A stretch of 64,000 nt of DNA from Brevibacillus ruminantium (GTDB lineage: Bacteria > Bacillota > Bacilli > Brevibacillales > Brevibacillaceae). This document shows, in pieces, positions 1 to 9,489 of the stretch. Position numbers and translations under genes: made by a program. The notes below the pieces were generated by a model. It saw only the letters and a list, made by a program, of their open reading frames with translations. It did not search any database and was not told the origin of the DNA. Numbering within the stretch: position 1 is the stretch's first letter; each line of letters starts with the position of its first letter. The stretch lies in contig NZ_CP098755.1 in assembly GCF_023746555.1 (NCBI RefSeq), forward strand, positions 5,295,001 through 5,359,000. Reading direction: 5' to 3'.

Positions 1-651
1 CGGGTAGTTCTTCATTCTCCAGCCGTCCATATTCTTGTTGCCTCCGTAGAGCGGGTCCGCATAGACACCCTCCAGCGTGCTTGCCCGCAGCATTTTGAAA
101 AAGCCGCTGGCCGAAATCGTGGTCAGCTTGACTTCATCGGATTCAAAGGCTTTCAAGACACCGTCTTGCTGGTTTGGCTCCAATTCATAAAATCGCTTTT
201 GATGTTTGGCCGTACTGTAGTTGTTCATTTCCTGAATTCCGATATCAAAAATCTCCCGCCGCTTTAGCCTGCCTTGGTATCCCTGCGTCGCCTCGCCCGG
301 ATAAAACGGCCCCTGCATATATTCACGAGAGTTGAACCCCCAATCTCCTGCGAGTTGGTGGTCGATAAAGTAAGCCGCCCCCAACGTCTTGGCACCAGGT
401 CCGTGTTCGTCTTCCGGAAAAATCCGTTCTGTAGCTGCTTCGACAACCCGGAATTGTTCGGGCGTAAAATACATCAGTGCCTGGTTAAAATCAGGTGCAG
501 CAGGAGCTGCCTGCGGTGCGGGCGGGGCTTTTGTCTTGAGCAAACTGCCAGCCACACCCCCTACTACCAGGCCACCCAACACCAAACCGGAGTTTTTCAA
601 GAATTTCCTTCTTGATACGGGTTGCTCTTGTCGTTCATCTGTCTGTGCCAT
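1..651 (-). CDS. Gluconate 2-dehydrogenase subunit 3 family protein (partial)
   Basis: This is the N-terminal 217 codons of a Tat-exported small subunit of a membrane-bound GMC-type dehydrogenase; the C-terminus lies off the left edge. The protein opens with a short polar stretch, a twin-arginine motif SRRKFLK at about residues 13-19, then a hydrophobic glycine-rich segment, so it is folded before export. After a Pro/Ala linker comes the family start (YFTPEQFRVVEAATERIFP). In known complexes this subunit accompanies a large FAD subunit and a cytochrome; the partner would be expected further left. An AGGAGG site precedes the ATG at 651. The sugar-acid substrate cannot be told from this subunit. 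Confidence 0.85.
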   Translation of the reverse strand, partial: MAQTDERQEQPVSRRKFLKNSGLVLGGLVVGGVAGSLLKTKAPPAPQAAPAAPDFNQALMYFTPEQFRVVEAATERIFPEDEHGPGAKTLGAAYFIDHQLAGDWGFNSREYMQGPFYPGEATQGYQGRLKRREIFDIGIQEMNNYSTAKHQKRFYELEPNQQDGVLKAFESDEVKLTTISASGFFKMLRASTLEGVYADPLYGGNKNMDGWRMKNYP

Positions 652-807
652 CGCTACCACCTCCTGATTGTCTATCTTTTATTTGCGCAATCCTAAGCCA
701 AAATAACCGCAAATCGAGAAAATTTTCCAAGCAGCCGCATCAATAAATATCCAATAATCGGCAAACCCTATCGGTAGCAGGAAGAAAATAGTGGAGGGAT
801 ACAGCGA

Positions 808-1581
808 ATGCAGATGAAAAAGTTGATCAGCGCAGTCGGAATCGTTTGTCTCCTGGCAGCCTGCGCCAATCAGGCGGCCCCTAATAAAGGGACTGGCAAT
901 CAAGCGGCCCGTCAACAAGCCACGCAAAAGCAGACAGCTCAGAAACCGGGCGCACAAACCAAACAGGGGACACAAACCAAAGCCACCCAACATCCCGGCG
1001 GCGGACATGATCACATCACCGTCATCCCCAGTGTAGACCGCGATAAAAAACTGACGACCAATCGGTACGATTCGACCAACAGCGGCATGGGAACCGCCAC
1101 CTACAGCATGATGGGCAGCTCCAGCCTGCTCGATGGCGGTCCTTCCTCCAATCTGGAGTCGCAGCTCGCGGCAGCCGGTGTACACGGGGTAAAGGCTCTG
1201 GTTATGGATGACTGCGTGTTTGTCGCACCGGCAGATGGCAAGACCCTCTCCGTCAATCACATGGATGAGACACAATCCCATCTCCTGAGCGGGTATCAAG
1301 GAAGCTCCGCGCGCGGAAAACAGCCAGGGGATAAAGTCGGCACACTGGGTACAAGCGATCAAGCAGGGCTGATGGCCAGAGCCCATGATCAAATCGAACG
1401 CATTTATGGCGGACGCGTACAAATTCGGACCGTGACGAATCCGGACGCGGTTGCGGCGATGGAGCGCATCAGACAAAGCTTGTCGAAGCACCATCCTCAG
1501 GCTGCTACCATGCAAAAAACTAATCTCGCCAGTGATCTGTCACTGCTGCTTCGTTCGGCTTCTACGAGCAAACAACCTTGA
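808..1581 (+). CDS. YhcN/YlaJ-family sporulation lipoprotein
   Basis: The protein is a 257-residue predicted lipoprotein. A short hydrophobic signal ends in the lipobox LAAC, with the modified Cys near residue 19. A low-complexity Gln/Ala/Thr/Lys linker of about 45 residues follows, then a globular domain with the YhcN/YlaJ pattern (VKALVMDDCVFVA) and a conserved central Cys. In Bacillus these proteins are made during sporulation and found in spores or germinating cells, with no known enzymatic role. A GGAGGG site lies upstream of the ATG at 808; an in-frame ATG at 814 is an alternative. The gene is divergent from the dehydrogenase subunit on its left, so it probably has its own promoter. Confidence 0.75.
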   Translation: MQMKKLISAVGIVCLLAACANQAAPNKGTGNQAARQQATQKQTAQKPGAQTKQGTQTKATQHPGGGHDHITVIPSVDRDKKLTTNRYDSTNSGMGTATYSMMGSSSLLDGGPSSNLESQLAAAGVHGVKALVMDDCVFVAPADGKTLSVNHMDETQSHLLSGYQGSSARGKQPGDKVGTLGTSDQAGLMARAHDQIERIYGGRVQIRTVTNPDAVAAMERIRQSLSKHHPQAATMQKTNLASDLSLLLRSASTSKQP

Positions 1582-1708
1582 TCGGCCAAAAACAATCTGC
1601 CATTATTTGCCATGATTGCCTAGTGTCGTTCTGGGCTTCACCTGTTTTTAGGAATCTTGCCCACAGGTGTCCCGGACCGGCCCTCGGAACCTCGCAACCT
1701 CGCAACGC

Positions 1709-1756
1709 AAAAAGGACAAGCCTGCCTGGTATTTGCCAGTCAGCTTGTCCTTTTCC
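1709..1756 (-). terminator. Terminator after glnS
   Basis: A 12-bp inverted repeat (AAAAGGACAAGC paired with GCTTGTCCTTTT) lies just beyond the glnS stop codon, with a run of T on the minus-strand side. It could also stop transcription arriving from the lipoprotein gene on the plus strand. Confidence 0.75.
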
Positions 1757-1765
1757 TTTTTCCTA

Positions 1766-3427
1766 TTATCCTTGTTTCGGCAGTTCAAATGAGCTTTTCA
1801 GAGAGACGATTCGGTTAAACACCAGCTTATCCTCTGCCGTGTACTTCGGATCGACATTGAAGTACCCATGGCGGAAGAATTGGTATTTGTCCTGCGGCTT
1901 AGTCTCTTTCATGTTGGGCTCTACAAAGCCTTGCAGCGTCTCCAGAGAATTTGGATTCACGTTGTCGAGAAAGCTGTTGCCTTCTTCCTGATCATCCAGA
2001 ATCAGCGGTTCATACAGGCGGAATTCAGCCGGCAGCGCGTGCTTTGCGTCCACCCAGTGAATCGTGCCCTTCACCTTGCGGCCGGTAAATCCGCTGCCGC
2101 TCTTCGTTTCCGGGTCATACGTGCAATGAATCTCTAGCACATTTCCTTGCTCGTCCTTGATCACATCGGTGCACTTAATGAAGTACGCGTTCTTCAGCCG
2201 CACTTCATTTCCCGGGAACAGTCGAAAATATTTGCCGGGTGGATTTTCCATAAAGTCGTCCTGCTCAATGTAAATCTCACGAGAGAACGGGATTTGTCTC
2301 ATGCCCATCTCCGGATTTTCCGGATTGATCTCTGCGTCCAGCATTTCTACCTGATCTTCCGGGTAGTTGGTGATGACCACCTTCAGCGGGCGAAGCACTG
2401 CCATTGTCCGCGGAGCTTTCAGCTTCAGGTCTTCACGGATAAAATGCTCCAGCATTTTCTCATCTACCGTGCTGTTGTTGCGCGCCACGCCAATTTCCCG
2501 GGCAAATGTGCGGATCGCTTCCGGTGTAAATCCGCGGCGGCGAAGGCCGGAGATCGTCGGCATGCGGGGATCGTCCCAGCCATCCACGACATTCTCGTCC
2601 ACCAGTTGTTTCAGCTTCCGCTTGCTCATGACCGTATTGGTCAGGTTCAACCGGGCAAATTCGTACTGTCTCGGTACCTTTTCCATTTCACATTCGCGCA
2701 CGACCCAATCATACAGCGGACGATGATCCTCGAATTCCAGCGAACAGAGCGAGTGCGTCACGCCTTCGATCGCATCCTCCAGCGGGTGGGCATAATCGTA
2801 CATCGGGTAGATGCACCATTTGTCACCTGTATTGTGGTGAGTCGCATGGGCAATCCGATACAGCACCGGATCACGCAGGTTGATATTCGGAGAGCTCATA
2901 TCAATCTTGGCGCGCAATACTTTCTCGCCGTCCTTAAACTCACCATTGCGCATCCGTTGGAACAAATCCAGATTTTCTTCTACTGACCGATCGCGATACG
3001 GACTGTTTGTTCCTGGCTCGGTCAGTGTTCCCCTGGTCTGGCGAATTTCTTCCGCCGACAGGTCGCATACGAAAGCCAGTCCTTTTTTGATCAGCAGTCC
3101 AGCGCGATCGTACATCTCTTCGAAGTAATCAGAAGCAAAGAACAGCCCGTCCCATTCAAAACCAAGCCATTGTATGTCTTCCTTGATCGCGTTTACGTAT
3201 TCCGTATCTTCCTTGAGCGGATTGGTGTCGTCAAAGCGCAGGTTGGCTCTGCCGTTAAATTCTTTTGCCAGTTCAAAGTTCAGGCAAATCGCTTTCGCAT
3301 GTCCGATGTGAAGATACCCGTTAGGCTCTGGAGGAAAGCGTGTCACGATTTCCTTGACTCGGCCTTCTTTCAGGTCTTCCAGGACGATGTTGCGGATAAA
3401 GTTGGATGATGCCGATTTGTTTTCCAA
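1766..3427 (-). CDS. glnS: Glutamine--tRNA ligase
   Basis: GlnRS charges tRNA-Gln with glutamine directly using ATP. It is a class I synthetase: the HIGH motif is LHIGH at residues 39-43 and the KMSKS loop appears as VMSKR at 266-270. At 553 residues it matches the E. coli enzyme in length and N-terminal layout ([15 protein letters not shown]). A TTG start at 3427 is preceded by AAAGG. Most Bacilli lack GlnRS and make Gln-tRNA by the Glu-tRNA amidotransferase route, so an ancient lateral gain is likely. It looks complete and monocistronic, with a terminator after it. Confidence 0.96.
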   Translation of the reverse strand: MENKSASSNFIRNIVLEDLKEGRVKEIVTRFPPEPNGYLHIGHAKAICLNFELAKEFNGRANLRFDDTNPLKEDTEYVNAIKEDIQWLGFEWDGLFFASDYFEEMYDRAGLLIKKGLAFVCDLSAEEIRQTRGTLTEPGTNSPYRDRSVEENLDLFQRMRNGEFKDGEKVLRAKIDMSSPNINLRDPVLYRIAHATHHNTGDKWCIYPMYDYAHPLEDAIEGVTHSLCSLEFEDHRPLYDWVVRECEMEKVPRQYEFARLNLTNTVMSKRKLKQLVDENVVDGWDDPRMPTISGLRRRGFTPEAIRTFAREIGVARNNSTVDEKMLEHFIREDLKLKAPRTMAVLRPLKVVITNYPEDQVEMLDAEINPENPEMGMRQIPFSREIYIEQDDFMENPPGKYFRLFPGNEVRLKNAYFIKCTDVIKDEQGNVLEIHCTYDPETKSGSGFTGRKVKGTIHWVDAKHALPAEFRLYEPLILDDQEEGNSFLDNVNPNSLETLQGFVEPNMKETKPQDKYQFFRHGYFNVDPKYTAEDKLVFNRIVSLKSSFELPKQG

Positions 3428-3613
3428 TGAAAATCAACCTTTCCCTTCACCTTTACATTCCATAATACTGATTCCATCGTGATAGTTCAACAAAATCACC
3501 CTGCTTGTCCAATCATCTGCCGTTCATTCTCTATCCAGAGCCCCGAGGTTGCATGTACGTCGGAAATCACTGTATTCCCGGTCGCCTGCAACCCCGCGGT
3601 TCTCTTTCCTCTC

Positions 3614-4231
3614 TCATCCCCGAGCTTGGTTTTCCGGCTCACTGCTGCGGTTGAAATACAAATGTCTGATCGAATCCAGCAAGGTCTGATTTTCCGCTAC
3701 GGCACGCACTCGCTCACGATGAACAGGTCTGATCAGGGGTAAAAGCGGTTGTGGTACGTGAAGAAGCGCTGCAAAGGCTTCTCCCGCCATCTGATCCCAC
3801 TGTTGATAATACCGAAGGAGATCATCTGGCAATACGCATCGACGGTCCGTCCCTTCTTCCGGCATACAAGCAAACGGTTCATCCAGATTGAGCGTGCCGT
3901 AATCATCGGTCAACTGTTCACCAGGAAGGATATCCCGCGCAGCCAGCTCCATGTCATACATCGTACCTACGCAATTTGCATGAAAGCTGTGATTGACGAA
4001 GCGTGCTTTATCCCAACACAAGATGTACTGTCCGTGTTGATTGCGGAAAGAATATTTGATCACATCCCGCTTGCGCAGCTCATCAAGTGCCGCTACATAT
4101 TCAGGCTCCAGCACTTGATCCAGATCATCCAGTACCCAGACGATGGTACCTTTGGGAATCAGCTTGGTCGCAAATACACCGTACCCGATCTCCTCATTCA
4201 TAAAGCGCAATTCCGTATCCGGATGCATCAT
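3614..4231 (-). CDS. SET domain-containing protein
   Basis: This is a small SET-domain protein, a fold that in other organisms transfers methyl groups from S-adenosylmethionine to lysine. Visible SET signatures are RFVNHSFHANC (the NHS motif) and GEQLTDDYG (the catalytic-tyrosine DYG motif), with GYGVFATKLIPKG at the usual start of the fold. I chose ATG 4231, preceded by AAGGGG, because family members begin close to ELRF; the frame is open to a GTG at 4369, which would add 46 residues. No post-SET cysteines are visible. The target protein is unknown and the gene stands alone between glnS and a chemoreceptor. Confidence 0.75.
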   Translation of the reverse strand: MMHPDTELRFMNEEIGYGVFATKLIPKGTIVWVLDDLDQVLEPEYVAALDELRKRDVIKYSFRNQHGQYILCWDKARFVNHSFHANCVGTMYDMELAARDILPGEQLTDDYGTLNLDEPFACMPEEGTDRRCVLPDDLLRYYQQWDQMAGEAFAALLHVPQPLLPLIRPVHRERVRAVAENQTLLDSIRHLYFNRSSEPENQARG

Positions 4232-4573
4232 GGTCTGTTTTTCACCCCTTGGCAAATCTGCTTGCGGTAAAAGCCTATACCCGTCTGTTAGATCGCGGAC
4301 GATAACAATCGAAGCGCCCTTGCAGAGGTTTTTACCATCATAAGCAGATGCCTGCGAATGGGTGTTCACGAAAATCCACCAACAGCTTCACAGCTCGTCC
4401 AAGTAAACGGACGTATTTGACAAAAGTTTATTATTACCGAATCGAGGGAATATCATCCAACAGATAAACAACTTCCCAATTCGAGGTGATTTGTCACATC
4501 CACTACACAGCCTGGATTTATGGTCCGACTAGCTTGAAACATCAACATGTCTTCACGAAAGGATGCGACAACC

Positions 4574-6568
4574 ATGCGACTGTTTAACAAACTGCGCCAT
4601 AAAATTGTCCTCTGGTTCCTGCTCTTGGCCGTACTGCCTTTGATTCTGAACTCTTATCTGATTATTACCGACAGTACGAACATTTTGATCGAAAAACAAA
4701 AGCTATCCACCGTTCACTTGACCGAATCCACCGCACAAGCAATGGATCAGTGGTTGGACAGGCGTCTGTCGGAAGTAATGGTGCTCGCCCGATCCTCAGA
4801 CATCCAATCGGACGACGCCGAAGCGAAAAACCAGTTTATCCGCAAGTTTACGGATGAAATCAAGCTTTTTGACGGGAATACATTTATTTCTTCTGACGGT
4901 ATCGTTCGTGCAGACACGTTTCCCGGCAGCGTCGGGATCAGTTTGAAGGATCGTCCGTTCTACCAACAGGGTATGGAAGGAAAGACCAGCTACTCGGACA
5001 TGCTCATCGCCAAAACGACAGGAAACCGCTCCATTGTGGTGGCGGCACCTGTCGTCAACAATGCGGGGATGACGCTTGGCGTTTTGACTGGTCTCGTCAA
5101 TGTAGACTCGTTTTTATCGACGTTTTTGCATGATCTGGACCTGGGTGAAGGCGGCTATCCAATTCTCGTGGATCACAATGGTTTGATCCAGGCGCACCCC
5201 GATCCTGAACTGATCGGCAAATCCATCGAGGAAGCGTCTCTCCCGGAGGGACTGGGCAGCATCTTGAAAAACGGTGCTCCATCTGCTGGTTCCTCGATCT
5301 ACTCGGACAGTGGAAAAGAGTATCTCGTCACTTTCGCAGCGATTCCCCAAACCGGTTATAGCCTGTTCTTCCATCTGCCGATATCGACGATAACCGCTGA
5401 GGTATGGGGAATGGTCAAAAATATCACCCTGATCTGCTCGATTATCACAGCTATCATTTTGACTGCAGCTTTCTTTGTATCTCGTCAAATTAGTCGACCG
5501 ATTGCAGAGGTTTCCGTCATCGCAGGGCGGATATCGGAAGGTGACTTGGCTGTAGAACCGTTGACGATCAAAAGCCGGGATGAAGTCGGACAGCTTTCTG
5601 AATCGGTCAACCAGATGGTCGGCAACCTGCGGAGCATTATCCAGCAGGTAAACTCCTCGGCAGAAGAACTCGCCGCATCGGCTGAAGAGCTTTCTGCCAA
5701 TGCCGAAGAGACGAGCAAGGCTACCGAGCAAATTGCTTCGTCCATCCAAGAAGTCGCGTACGGGGCAGAGCAGCAGGTGCACAGTGTTTCCGAAAGCGTC
5801 GGCACCATCGATGCTGTCTCCAAGGGTATCCAACAGATCGCGTCCAACGCGGAACACGCTGCCGACACGGCAAATTCCGCATCGCAAATTGCTGCGAACG
5901 GGAACGATGTCATCCAAACGGTCATGCATCAAATGCAATTGATCCACGCGACGGTAAATGACATCGCATCCATTATCAAACGTCTGGGAGAGAGCTCACA
6001 GGAAATCGGACAGATTGTCCAAGTGATTACGGCGATAGCCCAACAAACCAACCTGCTCTCCCTCAACGCAGCGATTGAGGCTGCAAGAGCAGGGGAACAC
6101 GGCCGAGGATTTGCCGTGGTCGCCGATGAGGTACGCAAGCTGGCGGAAGAATCCGCAAAGTCCGCACAGCAGATCGAACAGCTGATCACGGCTATTCAGG
6201 CGGAGTCCAATCAAGCTGTGCACTCGATGGAAAAGGGAACGCGGGAGGTTGCCCTGGGCATCGATGTGGTCAATGAAGCAGGTAAATCCTTCGTGCAGAT
6301 CCGTGATTCTGTCTCACAGGTAGCTACCCAGATCCATGAGGTTCAGGCTTACTCCCTGCAAATGACGAAGGACACCGAGCAGGTCGTCCATCTGGTCGGA
6401 CAAATCTCCAAGGTTGCCGAAAATGCTGCGGATGGCACTCAAAATGTCTCTGCTGCCACCGAGGAGCAACTGGCTGCTGTCCAGCAAGTGACCTCTTCCG
6501 CAGAGTCCCTGGCCAAAGTGGCAGAGGATTTGCAGGATCAGGTTCGCAAATTTATCTTGTACCGTTAA
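4574..6568 (+). CDS. Methyl-accepting chemotaxis protein (dCache type)
   Basis: This is a transmembrane chemoreceptor of 664 residues that would signal to CheA/CheW. A first membrane helix near residues 10-32 and a second near 280-302 flank an extracellular region of about 240 residues with the double-Cache look ([19 protein letters not shown] and [10 protein letters not shown]). A HAMP domain follows, then a long coiled-coil signalling domain whose conserved hairpin tip reads [23 protein letters not shown] 4574 is preceded by AAAGGA; the upstream in-frame ATG at 4547 has no such site. Amino acids or carboxylates are common dCache ligands, but the ligand here is unknown. Confidence 0.9.
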   Translation: MRLFNKLRHKIVLWFLLLAVLPLILNSYLIITDSTNILIEKQKLSTVHLTESTAQAMDQWLDRRLSEVMVLARSSDIQSDDAEAKNQFIRKFTDEIKLFDGNTFISSDGIVRADTFPGSVGISLKDRPFYQQGMEGKTSYSDMLIAKTTGNRSIVVAAPVVNNAGMTLGVLTGLVNVDSFLSTFLHDLDLGEGGYPILVDHNGLIQAHPDPELIGKSIEEASLPEGLGSILKNGAPSAGSSIYSDSGKEYLVTFAAIPQTGYSLFFHLPISTITAEVWGMVKNITLICSIITAIILTAAFFVSRQISRPIAEVSVIAGRISEGDLAVEPLTIKSRDEVGQLSESVNQMVGNLRSIIQQVNSSAEELAASAEELSANAEETSKATEQIASSIQEVAYGAEQQVHSVSESVGTIDAVSKGIQQIASNAEHAADTANSASQIAANGNDVIQTVMHQMQLIHATVNDIASIIKRLGESSQEIGQIVQVITAIAQQTNLLSLNAAIEAARAGEHGRGFAVVADEVRKLAEESAKSAQQIEQLITAIQAESNQAVHSMEKGTREVALGIDVVNEAGKSFVQIRDSVSQVATQIHEVQAYSLQMTKDTEQVVHLVGQISKVAENAADGTQNVSAATEEQLAAVQQVTSSAESLAKVAEDLQDQVRKFILYR

Positions 6569-6570
6569 TT

Positions 6571-6617
6571 GAAAAAAGCACGGGTCGGGAACATCTGCCG
6601 ACTCCGTGCTTTTTGAC
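6571..6617 (+). terminator. Terminator after the chemoreceptor gene
   Basis: Inverted arms AAAAAGCACGG and CCGTGCTTTTT flank a short loop directly after the receptor stop codon. Both flanks carry A/T runs, so the hairpin can also serve the minus strand. Confidence 0.85.
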
Positions 6618-6619
6618 TT

Positions 6620-7027
6620 TTAGGATGAAGAGTGATTGCTGAGCTTTGCATAAAATTCCGGTCTGCGATGAACCATGCTTGGCAGCTTGTCCTTTACCCG
6701 CTTCACCCGGTTCTGATCGATTTCGGCCAAAATCAGCCCTTCCTCCTCGCCTCCGCTTGCCAGGATGACGCCCATCGGATCAGCCACCATGCTTCGGCCC
6801 GAAAAGATATTGCCGGTTTGGTTCGCCGCGCACACGAAGGTAGTATTCTCAATCGCCCTGGCCCTCACAAGCACTTCCCAGTGGTCTTCTTTTAATATCC
6901 CGCCATACCAGCCAGCCGAAACGATCAGGAAATCTGCTCCCTCCAAAGCCAGCTGCCTGCTCACCTCAGGAAAACGCAGTTCATAGCAAATGACCAGCCC
7001 AAGCTTGCCGAACTCGGTGTCGATCGG
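6620..7027 (-). pseudogene. Carbon-nitrogen hydrolase (nitrilase family) remnant, 5'-truncated
   Basis: This is the C-terminal half of a nitrilase-superfamily amidase. The frame begins at PIDTEFGKLG just after a TGA and runs through the catalytic-cysteine motif GLVICYELRFPE and the later conserved stretch ARAIENTTFVCAANQTG to a normal stop. The N-terminal part, which carries the catalytic Glu and Lys, is absent, so the product cannot be active. A GTG at 6964 could start a 114-residue fragment that lacks even the cysteine. The break lies beside a truncated GntR gene, which points to one deletion or rearrangement. Confidence 0.8.
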
Positions 7028-7119
7028 TCATGTCCATGCGGGGCCAAACGCCGTACTTAGCTTAAAACGGGAGGGGTGGAAAGAAATCGTCAGGTCCTTC
7101 AGTAAAAGAGTGAGAGTCT

Positions 7120-7314
7120 ATGAAAAAGCGGGAGAAAATCTCACAGAAAATTTGTCGAGAAGTGCTGCAGATGATCAAGACAGGTCAATACCCTTCCGGC
7201 TCGAAACTGCCTACCGAAATGGAGCTGGCTGCCCCGTTCGGCGTCGAATCGCCAACGAAAACGGCTCTTGCGAAGTGTATGAAAGACACCTCGCAAGAGC
7301 CGAATAAAGTTTAA
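7120..7314 (+). pseudogene. GntR-family regulator remnant (N-terminal winged helix only)
   Basis: The first 40 or so residues match the GntR winged-helix DNA-binding domain (QKICREVLQMIKTGQYPSGSKLPTEMELAAPFGV). After FGV the expected S/T-x-VREAL helix is replaced by unrelated residues. From 7262 the sequence is the terminator of the opposing operon, so the frame ends after 64 residues. The recognition helix and the whole ligand domain are lost. A weak AAAGAGTGAGAG site precedes the ATG. Confidence 0.65.
7255..7302 (-). terminator. Terminator of the glpP-ugp-ugpQ operon
   Basis: A perfect 12-bp inverted repeat (CGGCTCTTGCGA and TCGCAAGAGCCG), extended by further pairs towards the loop, is followed on the minus strand by TTTTCGTT. 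It ends the seven-gene operon transcribed leftward. Confidence 0.9.
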
Positions 7315-7331
7315 CAAGAATTTAATGCCGA

Positions 7332-8051
7332 CTAGCAAATCGCCAGCATCCGCTCCGGGTGGTTGGTGCATATCTGCACGTCGGGATACGCTTTGAGAAG
7401 CTGACGCATCGCCTGAGGGTCATCCACTGTCCAGGCAATGATCTCTACACCTTGCTCCAACGCAGCGCTTGCCAGCTCCTCTGTCAGATAAGGATAGGCC
7501 ATCGACAGGATCGTCGCCCTGGCAGCATGCAACTGCTCCAGCAGCATGACCGGATTTCCATACACGATCAAGCCCGTCCTCACCTCGTCATCCAAGCTTC
7601 GGAAGCGGCGGATTTCCTCGTGATCAAACGACGTCACGTACACCTCGCCTCTCATGTCATAGCGCTTCAGCAAAGCCAGTACACTCTCGGACAGTCCCGG
7701 ATGCATACCGGGTGCCGTCTTTAACTCGATGTTTAGCGTGCAGCGTCCCTTCACGGCCTGCAGCACTTCTTCGAGGGAAGGAATCCGCTCTCCGGCAAAC
7801 CTTTCTCCAAACCAACTGCCAGCATCCAGCGCACGCAGCTCTTCATAGGTGTACGCAGAAATCAGGCCGCTCCCATTTGAGGTCCGCTCCAGCGTGAAGT
7901 CATGAAACAATACGGGAATGCCATCCTTGGACAACTGGACGTCTATCTCGATGGCCCCAATCGCCGGTTCTGCCAGCGCCAGGCGTATCGCGGTCATTGT
8001 GTTTTCCGGAGCTTTTCCCGACCAGCCGCGGTGTGCCATACACACGTTCAT
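7332..8051 (-). CDS. ugpQ: Glycerophosphodiester phosphodiesterase
   Basis: The enzyme hydrolyses glycerophosphodiesters to sn-glycerol-3-phosphate and an alcohol. Conserved catalytic features are visible: AHRGWSGKAPENT near the N-terminus, EIDVQLSKDGIPVLFHD, and NIELK. It has no signal peptide, so it is cytoplasmic and would act on imported diesters. ATG 8051 is preceded by GGAGGG; the longer frame from 8066 has no site. It is the last gene of the operon with UgpBAEC, as in E. coli ugpQ. At 239 residues it has the typical length. Confidence 0.92.
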   Translation of the reverse strand: MNVCMAHRGWSGKAPENTMTAIRLALAEPAIGAIEIDVQLSKDGIPVLFHDFTLERTSNGSGLISAYTYEELRALDAGSWFGERFAGERIPSLEEVLQAVKGRCTLNIELKTAPGMHPGLSESVLALLKRYDMRGEVYVTSFDHEEIRRFRSLDDEVRTGLIVYGNPVMLLEQLHAARATILSMAYPYLTEELASAALEQGVEIIAWTVDDPQAMRQLLKAYPDVQICTNHPERMLAIC

Positions 8052-8103
8052 GCTGCTTCCCTCCATCTTTTTCCCGGCAGCTATAGAAAGCTGCCCGGTC
8101 CTG

Positions 8104-9447
8104 TTACTTTTTCAAAAGCTTCTGTCCCTTTTCCACCGCATTGCCAATCGCTTGGTCGACTGTGGCTTGCCCCAATACGGCCCGTTGAATTTCCGTCATA
8201 ATGACTTCCTGCAATTCCTTGTAGCCCGGCACCATTGGACGCGGCTTGGCGTATTCCAGCTGCTTGACGGCTACCTGGAAGTTCGGCTCTTTCTCGTAAG
8301 CCTTTTTCATATCTTCGGATTCCACTGCATCTTTGGTCACGGGCATATAGCCGGTTTCCAGCGACCACGGAATGGTTTGCTTCGTATCAGTCATCCACTC
8401 GATAAATTCCCACGCTGCTTTCTTCTCCTCGTCGGAAGACTTCGCCAGCATGACCAGATTGGCTCCGCCAGTCGGCGCTCCGTAGCTCTTGTTGGCTGGG
8501 AGGAACGCGGTGCCCATGTCAAACTTGGCCGCTTCCTTGAGGCCGCGCAGATCGCCCGTCGACGTGAAGATCATCGCTACCTGCTGGTTGATGAAATCCT
8601 GTTTGGCGACGTCCCAGGCATTGTACTTTTCACCAGGAGGTGCCTTCATTATGCCTTCTTTCAGCATCCCCGTCCAGAAATTCAGCGGTGCTTTTCCGGA
8701 CTCTTCGTTTATAAGCAGGCTTTTGCCGTCTTCGCTCAAAATATTGCCGCCGCTTTGGAATACCAGCGCTTCGTAGAACCAGATGTCGATCGGCGTAGAG
8801 AATCCGTACGTCGTGGTTTTCGCTCCCTCTTTTTTCGTCAGCGCTTTGGAAAATTGCTGCAGCTCTTCCCAGGTTTTCGGCCCTTCCGGATCAAGTCCTG
8901 CTGCTTTCAGCAAATCGCGGTTCAGGTACAACAGCGGCGTGGAACGGTTAAACGGGATGGCGTACAGCTTCTCTTTCCAGTAAGAGTTGCCCAGCAGACC
9001 GGGAATGTATTTCTCCTCCGCACCATTGGCGTACGGTCCCAGATCCTGCAGTACCTTGGCTTCGGCAAAGGCACCGATGGAGCCTACCTCCACCATCGTC
9101 ACGTCCGGCTGATTGCCTGCAGAGACGGCGGCAAGCACCTTGGAGTGGTTCTCATAGTAACTGCCCTGATAAGCGGGTTTGACCACAATATGCTTATGCG
9201 ATTCGTTGAAATCTTTGACCATCTTTTCAATGATTTCCCCGTTGCGCCCGCCGAGCGCGTACCAGAAATCGATCTCCACCGGCTTGGCTGCTTCTGCTGC
9301 TTGTTGCTGCGGCTGCGCAGTCGTGCCGCCAGTCCCGCTGCTTGCCGGCTGCTGGGTTGCCGCTTGATTGCCCCCGCCGCATCCGGCCAGTACGGCCGTC
9401 AAACCTAGTACACATGCCAAGACAGATCCACGAACTTTTTTCACCAC
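8104..9447 (-). CDS. ugpB: ABC transporter substrate-binding lipoprotein, glycerol-3-phosphate type
   Basis: This is the extracellular binding lipoprotein of a carbohydrate-type (CUT1) importer. The signal ends in LAGC (Cys near residue 23), followed by a Gln/Ala/Ser-rich linker and a MalE-like fold (IDFWYALGGRNGEIIEKMVKDFN). Operon company (GlpP, phosphodiesterase, MsmK-like ATPase) points to sn-glycerol-3-phosphate or its diesters rather than sugars; the ligand is inferred from context. Tandem GTG codons at 9447 and 9444 follow AAGGAGG, and either can be the start. Confidence 0.85.
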   Translation of the reverse strand: MVKKVRGSVLACVLGLTAVLAGCGGGNQAATQQPASSGTGGTTAQPQQQAAEAAKPVEIDFWYALGGRNGEIIEKMVKDFNESHKHIVVKPAYQGSYYENHSKVLAAVSAGNQPDVTMVEVGSIGAFAEAKVLQDLGPYANGAEEKYIPGLLGNSYWKEKLYAIPFNRSTPLLYLNRDLLKAAGLDPEGPKTWEELQQFSKALTKKEGAKTTTYGFSTPIDIWFYEALVFQSGGNILSEDGKSLLINEESGKAPLNFWTGMLKEGIMKAPPGEKYNAWDVAKQDFINQQVAMIFTSTGDLRGLKEAAKFDMGTAFLPANKSYGAPTGGANLVMLAKSSDEEKKAAWEFIEWMTDTKQTIPWSLETGYMPVTKDAVESEDMKKAYEKEPNFQVAVKQLEYAKPRPMVPGYKELQEVIMTEIQRAVLGQATVDQAIGNAVEKGQKLLKK

Positions 9448-9489
9448 TTGTGCCTCCTTTTATATGCAGGGACCTGAAAACTCCCTGGT

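Noticed and set aside
1582-1700. Short plus-strand frame after the spore lipoprotein (1578-1991)
   Set aside because: It overlaps the glnS coding region and the terminator, with no protein-like features.
7918-9408. A 496-codon plus-strand frame opposite ugpQ/ugpB
   Set aside because: It is an antisense shadow caused by GC-rich codon use; no ribosome-binding site and no family resemblance.
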